From NCBI GenBank assembly GCA_947472635.1, contig CANJDY010000129.1:1-7739 (forward strand): a stretch of DNA of 7,739 nt. The letters run 5' to 3'. Source of the DNA: Chitinophagaceae bacterium (GTDB lineage Bacteria > Bacteroidota > Bacteroidia > Chitinophagales > Chitinophagaceae). Shown one piece after another: positions 1 through 5,570 of this stretch. The notes beneath the pieces are model-generated. The model was given only the letters and a program-made list of their open reading frames with translations. It had not been told where the DNA came from and did no database searches. Position 1 is the stretch's first letter, and every line of letters starts with the position of its first letter. The translations under genes and the position numbers were made by a program.

Positions 1-159
1 CATATTGGAGGGATGCAATTGTTTACCAATGTAGACAATGCCTGGTTGTATACAGTTCAAAAAGGGTTGGACCCTCAGCGCGAATTTAATGGAACATCAG
101 ATGCTTCTTACACTCCGTTTCGCACCGTTAATTTTGGATTTAATGTTACTTTACAATAA
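1..159 (+). CDS. SusC/RagA-family TonB-dependent transporter, C-terminal end (partial)
   Basis: The frame is open from base 1 and codes for 52 residues before a TAA stop; the start lies upstream of the window. The visible part reads as the last strands of an outer-membrane beta-barrel. It has alternating aromatic and polar residues, a DPQREFNG loop resembling the DPE/GNG loop common near SusC ends, then TPFRTVNFGFNVTLQ, a typical terminal strand (arginine, then a Phe/Gly/Asn-rich strand with hydrophobic residues near the end). SusC proteins are TonB-energised channels that carry oligosaccharides or other nutrients across the outer membrane, working with a SusD lipoprotein. A SusD gene starts 19 bases downstream, which is the main support for the call, since the fragment alone is too short for a firm family assignment. 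The substrate is unknown. No intrinsic terminator separates the two genes, so they are inferred to be co-transcribed. Confidence 0.85.
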   Translation, partial: HIGGMQLFTNVDNAWLYTVQKGLDPQREFNGTSDASYTPFRTVNFGFNVTLQ

Positions 160-178
160 AATCATAAATAGTTAAATC

Positions 179-1663
179 ATGAAAAAAATAATAATTTATA
201 TAATCCCTTTTCTGCTGCTTCTTGTGGTGGGTTGTAAGAAAGATTACCTGGAAACAATACCAAGTAATGGAGTAACCCAAGCAGCTATTTTTAGCCAGAT
301 CTCCACCGTGTATGCATCGCTTGATGGTGTGGTGAAAGAACAATTTGCATTTGGAATTGGCGCTAGTACAGGCCATGATAATTTTGGGCAGAAATCATAT
401 GACCTTCAGAATGACTTGATGGGAAATGACATGGTAGTTCATTCTACTGGATACTCCTGGTTCAATACTACTTATTCGTTAACTTCATGGGGTCTAGCTA
501 CCAATGGTTCACAATCAGACAATGCTTGGTATTTCTATTATGATGTAATCAAGCAAGTAAATAATGTTCTGGCTAATATCGATGGGGTAAAAGATGCTAC
601 CATTGCTCAAAAAGAGATGGTAAAGGGCCAGTGCCTTGGACTACGCGCCTATGCATATTATTACCTGATCAATTATGACCAGCAAACCTACAAGGGAAAT
701 GAAACCAAGCCAGGTGTACCTATTTATACCACTGTATCTACAGATGGCAAGGGAAGAGGTACCGTACAGCAGGTATATACACAAATTATAGCAGACCTTA
801 CCCAGGCTGAAACCTTGTTGACCGGAAAAACCCGTACAAGCAAAGCGAATATAGATGTATCGGTTGTTCAGGGATTTAGGGCCCGGGTGGCATTGGTTCA
901 GGAAGACTGGGCTACAGCCGCCACTTATGCGGCGAAGGCTCGTACCGGTTACACATTGATGAGTAGCTCAGTTTATCCATCATTAAGCGCCTTCTCTTCC
1001 ATTGCCAATCCCGAGTGGATGTGGGGTTCAATTATTCCTACAGACCAGGCAACTATCTATGCTTCGTTTTTCTCTCATATGGATATTCGTACCGGTGGTT
1101 ATGCAGCCTTGGGAGGACAGAAAAAAATAACCAAAGCTTTGTACGACCAGATTCCTTCAGGAGATGTTAGAAAAACAGTTTTCAAAACACCTGGTACAGG
1201 CGTTACACCTAATGTAGATTACAATCAATTAAAACACCAGGTACCTACTGCGGGCAGCTGGGCAGCAGATTATCTGTATATGCGTGCAGCCGAAATGTAT
1301 CTGATAGAAGCAGAGGCTCAGGCAAGGCAGGCAAAAGATGCATTGGCTAGAACAGCTTTGGAAGCATTAGTTGTCACTAGAAACCCCGCCTATAGCGCAG
1401 CGGCTTTTAGCGGAGCTGGTTTAGTAACAGAAATTTTATTACAAAGAAGGATTGAGTTGTGGGGTGAAGGTTTCTCTTTAATGGATATCAAACGTTTGAA
1501 TCAAGGATTGGCTCGTCCAACTGGTGCCGGTAACCACGGTGCTCCAAGTTTTGACCCTGCTGTGTATACCACTTCAGCTGCAGATCCAAGATTCTTGATG
1601 AGGATACCGCAAAGGGAATTGGATAACAATGCCAATATGACCCCTGCAGACCAAAATCTATAA
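179..1663 (+). CDS. SusD/RagB-family nutrient-binding outer-membrane lipoprotein
   Basis: This is a complete 494-residue protein, a usual SusD length. Residues 1-18 form a lysine-led hydrophobic signal peptide ending in a VVGC lipobox, with Cys19 as the lipidated residue, followed by KKDYLE, a very common SusD start. SusD helical-repeat signatures appear in order: GQCLGLRAYAYYYLINYD (about 149-166), QGFRARVALVQEDWATAATYA (about 231-251), YMRAAEMYLIEAEAQAR (367-383), and the RRIELWGEGFSLMDIKRL block (423-440) matching the family's ERR-E-x-x-EG-x-R-x-D-L-K-R pattern. The tail MRIPQRELDNNANM (474-487) fits the PIP-x-x-E-x-x-x-N end of the SusD C-terminal domain. SusD binds ligand at the cell surface and closes over the SusC barrel. 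The ATG follows the susC stop by 19 bases with an A/T-rich leader and no Shine-Dalgarno, normal for Bacteroidota. The ligand cannot be predicted; the binding-loop region shows no motif I recognise. Confidence 0.95.
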   Translation: MKKIIIYIIPFLLLLVVGCKKDYLETIPSNGVTQAAIFSQISTVYASLDGVVKEQFAFGIGASTGHDNFGQKSYDLQNDLMGNDMVVHSTGYSWFNTTYSLTSWGLATNGSQSDNAWYFYYDVIKQVNNVLANIDGVKDATIAQKEMVKGQCLGLRAYAYYYLINYDQQTYKGNETKPGVPIYTTVSTDGKGRGTVQQVYTQIIADLTQAETLLTGKTRTSKANIDVSVVQGFRARVALVQEDWATAATYAAKARTGYTLMSSSVYPSLSAFSSIANPEWMWGSIIPTDQATIYASFFSHMDIRTGGYAALGGQKKITKALYDQIPSGDVRKTVFKTPGTGVTPNVDYNQLKHQVPTAGSWAADYLYMRAAEMYLIEAEAQARQAKDALARTALEALVVTRNPAYSAAAFSGAGLVTEILLQRRIELWGEGFSLMDIKRLNQGLARPTGAGNHGAPSFDPAVYTTSAADPRFLMRIPQRELDNNANMTPADQNL

Positions 1664-1695
1664 AACAAGATAGCTAACTAATAAATAATTGAAGT

Positions 1696-2529
1696 ATGAA
1701 TAATTTTTTTAAATATGCCTACACGGCGATAGCAGGAATAAGCCTTTTGTTTATTGTATCCTGTAAGAAAAACAACGTGGTTTTAGACATGGATGTGACA
1801 GCACCGGCTTATGTAAAATTTAATACGATTGCTGCTGCCGATTCCATCGGAACCTATTATATTAAAAGTACCAATACGCCCTATGTATTGCCAATAGGAA
1901 TTACCAATGTATCGAAGGTTGATAGGAATATTCAATTTACCTATTCTAGTACTGCTGCAGTGGTGGGTACCCAATTCAATGCACCTACTTCTTTGGTAAT
2001 TAAAGCAGGAACTGCAGTTGACCAGTTGACTATATCCGGTTTGTTTTCAGGATATCCACTTTCCACTAGAAAAGATACTGTTAAGATTACCATTTCAGGT
2101 GGTGATGTGCCTGCAAGTTCTTACAAAGGAGTTTACAGGTTGATACTGAGAAAGTATTGCGATGTATCTCTAGCAGATTTATATGGCAACTATACTGCCA
2201 CTGATTATTATGCCTATCCAATGACTGTTAAAGCTGGATCTGCTGTATCAACTGGCGCTACTACAGGCTCTGTGCAAGTGACTAATCTTTGGGACTATGG
2301 TGTTGTAACTACAACTACAATAAATTTGGATTGGACTGATCCTGCTAACTTTAAAGTAACCATTCCTGACCAGGTTTATGTTGCCGGGGATGGACTTTGG
2401 ATTAAGAACTCTGCTACCACTGGAGCTTTTTCTTCCTGCGACCAGACATTTACTTTAAACTATACACTTTACTTCAAGGCTACTGGAGCAAACTATTATG
2501 CTAATCAAGTAACCAAGTTGAAAAGGTAA
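1696..2529 (+). CDS. SusE-position surface lipoprotein, unknown ligand
   Basis: The product has 277 residues. A signal peptide (1-22) ends in an IVSC lipobox with Cys23 lipidated, followed by KKNN. Two parts can be seen. Residues about 35-150 are beta-rich and resemble the Ig/Calx-beta-like N-terminal domains (DUF1735/DUF4843 type) of Bacteroidota surface lipoproteins: VVGTQFNAPTSLVIKAGTAV and then DTVKITISGG suggest strand-turn-strand units. Residues about 153-277 form a second domain beginning YCDVSLADLYGNYTATDYY and ending FSSCDQTFTLNYTLYF...KLKR. It carries one cysteine at each end (C155, C248), which could form a disulfide. The gene begins 32 bases after the SusD stop and is last before a strong terminator, the slot usually held by SusE/SusF-like glycan-binding or accessory lipoproteins. 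No catalytic motif is visible, so binding or accessory function is inferred from position only. The exact family is uncertain. Confidence 0.85.
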   Translation: MNNFFKYAYTAIAGISLLFIVSCKKNNVVLDMDVTAPAYVKFNTIAAADSIGTYYIKSTNTPYVLPIGITNVSKVDRNIQFTYSSTAAVVGTQFNAPTSLVIKAGTAVDQLTISGLFSGYPLSTRKDTVKITISGGDVPASSYKGVYRLILRKYCDVSLADLYGNYTATDYYAYPMTVKAGSAVSTGATTGSVQVTNLWDYGVVTTTTINLDWTDPANFKVTIPDQVYVAGDGLWIKNSATTGAFSSCDQTFTLNYTLYFKATGANYYANQVTKLKR

Positions 2530-2579
2530 TAATTACTTAGTCAGCCTTTGTTGATTTTGTATAAATTAATAATAATTGT

Positions 2580-2614
2580 AAAAAGCAATCCTAGCAATAG
2601 GGTTGCTTTTTTTT
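2580..2614 (+). terminator. Rho-independent terminator of the SusC-SusD-lipoprotein operon
   Basis: About 50 bases after the lipoprotein stop there is a hairpin. Bases 2580-2591 (AAAAAGCAATCC) pair with 2600-2611 (GGGTTGCTTTTT), including one T-G wobble, around an 8-base loop. The run of eight T at 2607-2614 overlaps the 3' arm and extends past it. This is a classic intrinsic terminator for plus-strand transcription. Read from the minus strand the wobble becomes an A-C mismatch, but nine outer base pairs and a run of five U remain. It could therefore also stop the convergent gatB-tlpA transcript, though about 250 bases past that operon's last stop codon. Confidence 0.85.
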
Positions 2615-2666
2615 GTGATTAGGAGTTTTAATTACTAGGGAGTTGTAGTCTATGAGTGTGTGAAAG

Positions 2667-2690
2667 CATCATGGAATGATGTTGATCATT
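2667..2690. repeat. Two overlapping, mutually exclusive short hairpins
   Basis: CATCAT (2667-2672) pairs with ATGATG (2676-2681) around a GGA loop. The overlapping AATGAT (2675-2680) pairs with ATCATT (2685-2690) around GTTG. Both stems are perfect 6-mers and share bases 2676-2680, so only one can form at a time. No U-tract follows that would make either a terminator. The sequence supports the symmetry; any function is unknown, and six-base stems in AT-rich DNA can occur by chance. Confidence 0.4.
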
Positions 2691-2698
2691 TTGAACTG

Positions 2699-2751
2699 CT
2701 GCAATAATTGTTGCTAAAGTGTAACCGAAAAGAGGTTACAATAAATTGCAG
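2699..2751. repeat. Nested inverted repeats
   Basis: An outer perfect 7-base pair, CTGCAAT (2699-2705) with ATTGCAG (2745-2751), encloses an inner perfect 7-base hairpin, TGTAACC (2720-2726) with GGTTACA (2734-2740), around a GAAAAGA loop. The left outer arm also starts a 14-base near-palindrome, GCAATAATTGTTGC (2701-2714). No U-tract follows on either strand, so it is not a simple terminator. It could be part of a structured RNA, a 3' end protection structure or a protein-binding site; the sequence does not say which. Confidence 0.45.
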
Positions 2752-2862
2752 ACATTTTCCGAAAATAGGAATGGGGATGGATTATTTTAAGTCCCATCGT
2801 TATGGCAGCAATTTTTTTTAGGTATAGAATAGAGAGCTGAGTAAGCAAAAATTTCCCCCAAA

Positions 2863-3987
2863 TTACTTAATCATCTCCCCTAGTTTAATTTCCAAATCAC
2901 TCCCCCTTAAATTGGTTCCAATAATTTTGCCCTGTGGATCTACCAATACATTGTAGGGAATGCCATCAAAGCCATACAAGGCAACGGCAGCACTGTTCCA
3001 GTATTTTAAATCGCTGATATGATACCAGTCAAGTTTGTCTTCTCCAATAGCTTTTATCCACTCTGCTTTGTCTTTATCTAGCGACACACCAAGTACAGTA
3101 AAGTTTTTATCTTTAAATTGGTTATAGGCCTTCACCACATTTGGATTTTCGCCTCTGCAAGGGCCACACCAACTTGCCCAAAAATCAACCAATACATATT
3201 TCCCCCTCAGCATACTTAAGGAAAAAGGCTTGCCGCTGGTATCGGCCATGGTAATTTCAGGGGCCATTCCACCCTCATGCGGCTTGGATTTACTTTGCGC
3301 AATCATTTGATTGTATTGTGCTACGACGGAAGCAATGGACTGGTTGGTTGGAAAACGTTTCATCAGTCCCCCCACCGTTTTTTCTATTTTTTCCGGCTCA
3401 ATATCTCTGGTATACCCCAAACTGAATAATGCCATTACGGCATTACTAGTGGTATCTAAATAGCGAAGAATATATCGTTGAAAGTTGCTTTGTTTTTCTG
3501 CAAAATCTTTTTGCATTACCCGATAAGTACTGTCTGACGGTAAAGGATTAGCATACTGTTGCAGCAGTGCAGAATTTTCTTCCAAACCTTTTCTTTGCTT
3601 TTCAATATCAACCATAAAAGTTCTGAGTAAATAATTGGCAGGACTGTTAAACCTGGCGTTGTCTAAAGAAAGGGTATTGAAATCTGCTGCAAATGGAATG
3701 GCAGGCTGGTCATTGATAAAAATAAAGGCTGCCTGACTTTTTTCCAGTCTGATCCGATAAAGGCCTTCTTCCGTGGCCAATGCGGTCAATGAAAATTTGC
3801 CATTTTTAATTTCGGCCGTGTCAAGCACAGCCGGATCCTTTTGGCTAAAATATAGCTCCTCCAGATAAACTTGCTGGTCAGGCGCATTTTTCAGCTCTCC
3901 TGAAACAGTAAACTGGCCTTTTTGGATAGAGGGACTACAAGAGAATAAAATCACAATACTTGTAAGTAGGGTCAGATTTTTTTTCAT
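2863..3987 (-). CDS. TlpA-like thioredoxin-fold lipoprotein with N-terminal DUF4369-like domain
   Basis: The product has 374 residues. The signal peptide (1-16) ends in an LFSC lipobox with Cys17 as the lipidation site, so the protein should be anchored in a membrane facing the periplasm. Residues about 25-115 (FTVSGELKNAPDQQVYLEEL...AEIKNGKFSL) match the beta-rich DUF4369 domain that often precedes Bacteroidota thioredoxin domains. A helical linker spans about 115-235. The thioredoxin/AhpC-TSA fold occupies about 240-374: APEITMADTSGKPFSL, then VDFWASWCGPCR with redox cysteines C274 and C277, and GIPYNVLVD with the cis-proline P344. By family, it reduces periplasmic disulfides or serves thiol homeostasis or cytochrome c maturation; the partner is unknown. 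It starts 9 bases after gatB stops and should share that transcript, although nothing links redox chemistry to tRNA amidation. Peroxidase activity is unlikely because the CxxC motif is of the TlpA/ResA type. Confidence 0.93.
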   Translation of the reverse strand: MKKNLTLLTSIVILFSCSPSIQKGQFTVSGELKNAPDQQVYLEELYFSQKDPAVLDTAEIKNGKFSLTALATEEGLYRIRLEKSQAAFIFINDQPAIPFAADFNTLSLDNARFNSPANYLLRTFMVDIEKQRKGLEENSALLQQYANPLPSDSTYRVMQKDFAEKQSNFQRYILRYLDTTSNAVMALFSLGYTRDIEPEKIEKTVGGLMKRFPTNQSIASVVAQYNQMIAQSKSKPHEGGMAPEITMADTSGKPFSLSMLRGKYVLVDFWASWCGPCRGENPNVVKAYNQFKDKNFTVLGVSLDKDKAEWIKAIGEDKLDWYHISDLKYWNSAAVALYGFDGIPYNVLVDPQGKIIGTNLRGSDLEIKLGEMIK

Positions 3988-3996
3988 TTGAAATTT

Positions 3997-5439
3997 TTAA
4001 TTTAATTTTTCGGCTAATAATTTATTGACCACATTCATATCTGCTTTACCCTTGCTCAATTTTTTCACTTCCCCAGCAAAGAGTCCAATCAGGCCTTTTT
4101 TTCCACTTCGATATTCTTTTACTTTATCAGGCATTTTGTTCATCACTTCATCGACCCAGCTGGCAACAGAATCGCTGTTACTTTCCTGCAAAAGATTAAG
4201 TTCTGTGGCTACCTGCAATGGATTGTTTTTCGGATCCTGAATGAGGGCAGATAAAATTTTAGTGGAAGCGATGCTAAAATTCACTTTCCCTTCCTCTACC
4301 AATTGTATCAATGCAGCAATTTTTTCTGGACTAAGCGGAAAAGCATCCAGTTCAATTGCATGGTCATTGAGGTATGATTTAATGGGCCCCATCAACCAGT
4401 TGACTGCCGCTTTGTAGTTGGAACTATGCTGAATAATGTTTTCAAAATAATTCACCAGTGACTTGTCACTGCAAATCACCTGTGCATCATAAAGGGGAAG
4501 CTGAAACACCTCCCTATACTTCAGTTCCAGCGCGTCTGGCAGAGCGGGTAGTGAATCTTTAACCGCTTGTAAAAACTCATCCGTAATATGAAAAGGAGTA
4601 AGATCCGGATCGGCAAAATAGCGGTAATCATCTGCATCCTCTTTGCTACGCAATGAAAAACTGGTGTTGTTGTCGGCATCAAAACTTCTTGTTTCCTGCA
4701 CCACTGAGGCGCCGCTTTCCACGATATCGATGAGTCGGTCTACTTCCAGATCAATGGCTTTTTTTACATTGCGGATACTGTTCAGATTTTTAACTTCTAC
4801 TCTGGTTCCTAATTTTTTTTCACCTTTCAGCCGAATGGAAATATTAGCATCACAGCGCATACTTCCTTCTTCCATATTTCCATCGCAAATATCTAGCCAG
4901 CGTACTAGCCGTCTTAATTCAGTGATGTAAGCAAATGCCTCTTCGCTACTATGCAGATCGGGTTCGCTCACAATTTCGAGTAAGGGAACGCCTGCACGGT
5001 TAAGGTCGATGGCGGTATAGTTTTCGTCTACATCATGCAAGCTTTTTCCAGCATCTTCTTCAATATGGATTCGGTTGAGTTGGATATTGCGAACTTCGTT
5101 GTTGACATTGATTTTTACAAAACCATTTTTGCAGATTGGAGTGGTATGCTGACTTATTTGGTAACCTTTAGGGAGATCGGGGTAAAAATAATTTTTGCGG
5201 GCAAAATAATTTTCCTGTTCAATTTCGCATTGCAGTGCCAAGCCTAATTTAATAGCAAATTCAATGGCTTTTTTATTCATCCTAGGTAAAGTACCGGGAT
5301 GGGCTAAAGTTATAGGGCTAATATGGGTGTTTGGTGCAGCACCAAAGGAGGCGCTATCACCACAAAAAAGTTTACTATTGGTTTGCAGTTGGGCATGCAC
5401 TTCCAGGCCAATTACTACTTCGTATCTATCATTTTTCAT
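3997..5439 (-). CDS. gatB: Aspartyl/glutamyl-tRNA(Asn/Gln) amidotransferase subunit B
   Basis: The 480-residue protein is full length for GatB. GatB is the tRNA-binding and ATP-dependent activating subunit of cytoplasmic GatCAB, which converts Glu-tRNA(Gln) and/or Asp-tRNA(Asn) to the correctly amidated form using ammonia from GatA. Family blocks appear in order: YEVVIGLEVHAQL (6-18), FARKNYFYPDLPKGYQISQ (79-97), HIEEDAGKSLH (125-135), the GatB signature DLNRAGVPLLEIVSEPD (145-161), MRCDANIS (194-201), GTRVEVKNLNS (211-221) and DDYRYFADPDL (270-280; RYFPEPDL is usual, so a mild variant). The C-terminal YqeY-like tRNA-binding tail has GLIGLFAGEVKKLSKGKADMNVVNKLL (449-475). No gatA or gatC lies in the window, which is common because gat genes are often dispersed. 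The ATG is preceded within 7 bases by a TACCTTTG box and no Shine-Dalgarno. alaS lies 131 bases upstream on the same strand; a tlpA-like gene follows after 9 bases. Confidence 0.98.
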   Translation of the reverse strand: MKNDRYEVVIGLEVHAQLQTNSKLFCGDSASFGAAPNTHISPITLAHPGTLPRMNKKAIEFAIKLGLALQCEIEQENYFARKNYFYPDLPKGYQISQHTTPICKNGFVKINVNNEVRNIQLNRIHIEEDAGKSLHDVDENYTAIDLNRAGVPLLEIVSEPDLHSSEEAFAYITELRRLVRWLDICDGNMEEGSMRCDANISIRLKGEKKLGTRVEVKNLNSIRNVKKAIDLEVDRLIDIVESGASVVQETRSFDADNNTSFSLRSKEDADDYRYFADPDLTPFHITDEFLQAVKDSLPALPDALELKYREVFQLPLYDAQVICSDKSLVNYFENIIQHSSNYKAAVNWLMGPIKSYLNDHAIELDAFPLSPEKIAALIQLVEEGKVNFSIASTKILSALIQDPKNNPLQVATELNLLQESNSDSVASWVDEVMNKMPDKVKEYRSGKKGLIGLFAGEVKKLSKGKADMNVVNKLLAEKLN

Positions 5440-5446
5440 TGCAGCG

Positions 5447-5454
5447 CAAAGGTA
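5447..5454 (-). promoter_or_regulatory. Candidate Bacteroidota -7 promoter box for gatB (TACCTTTG)
   Basis: On the minus strand TACCTTTG matches the Bacteroidota sigma-factor -7 consensus TAnnTTTG exactly. Only seven bases (CGCTGCA) separate it from the gatB ATG, so transcription would begin within a few bases of the start codon and give a leaderless or near-leaderless mRNA. No TTG is present about 19-21 bases further upstream, where a -33 element would be expected; that position falls at the edge of the 17-base repeat array. The box match is visible; promoter activity is inferred, and an 8-base motif with two free positions can occur by chance. Confidence 0.5.
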
Positions 5455-5465
5455 AGGAAGTTAGC

Positions 5466-5546
5466 GGTGACTCACCCCACCCGGTGACTCACCCCACCCG
5501 GTGACTCACCCCACCCGGTGACTCACCCCACCCGGTGACTCACCGG
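5466..5546. repeat. 17-bp palindrome-containing tandem repeat array (about 4.7 copies)
   Basis: Four perfect copies of GGTGACTCACCCCACCC begin at 5466, 5483, 5500 and 5517, followed by a partial fifth, GGTGACTCACC (5534-5544). Each unit is an 11-base palindrome, GGTGA-C-TCACC, plus a 6-base spacer CCACCC, so the array runs palindrome-spacer and ends on a palindrome. The last palindrome extends with flanking bases to 15 bases, CCGGTGACTCACCGG (5532-5546). The unit is 12/17 G+C in AT-rich surroundings, and no base differs between copies. It lies in the 131-base gap between the alaS stop and the gatB start, next to the candidate gatB promoter box. On the minus strand each spacer gives GGGTGGGG, so the array is G-rich on the gatB coding strand. 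Five identical sites could bind a dimeric protein, or the array may be a slippage-prone neutral repeat. Its 17-base period is not a multiple of three, and no gene crosses it. Confidence 0.95.
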
Positions 5547-5570
5547 AAACAGTTAAAGAGCAATCTTAAA

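Larger units (their letters stand above)
2530..2862. other. Intergenic region between convergent operons
   Basis: This 333-base stretch separates the plus-strand Sus operon from the convergent minus-strand gatB-tlpA operon. It contains the terminator at 2580-2614 and then a cluster of short inverted repeats. These are 2667-2690, 2699-2751, a weak ATGGG(G)A/TCCCAT pair at 2771-2777 and 2792-2797, and a possible long-range closing pair TGCTGC (2697-2702) with GCAGCA (2805-2810) that directly precedes A plus eight T (2812-2819). No credible coding frame, tRNA or strong promoter was found. No convincing dedicated terminator for the minus-strand operon is seen close to its stop codon. Confidence 0.7.

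Noticed and set aside
146..376. 76-residue minus-strand reading frame across the SusC-SusD junction
   Set aside because: It overlaps the conserved signal peptide of the SusD gene on the opposite strand and shows no domain of its own.
2676..2717. 13-codon cysteine-rich micro-ORF (MMLIILNCCNNCC)
   Set aside because: It is very short, lies inside the inverted-repeat cluster, and has no start context or promoter; chance is the simpler explanation.
2720..2740. Terminator at the TGTAACC/GGTTACA hairpin
   Set aside because: Neither strand has a T-run after the stem, so it was recorded only as an inverted repeat.
4643..4930. 95-residue plus-strand reading frame
   Set aside because: It is antisense to conserved gatB blocks, and its serine/arginine-rich composition is typical of a shadow frame.
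5466..5546. CRISPR array
   Set aside because: The repeats are only 17 bases, the spacers are identical 6-mers, and no cas gene is present.
5532..5546. Intrinsic terminator for alaS formed by the 15-base palindrome
   Set aside because: The minus-strand hairpin is followed by GTGGGG rather than a U-tract, so classical intrinsic termination is not supported.
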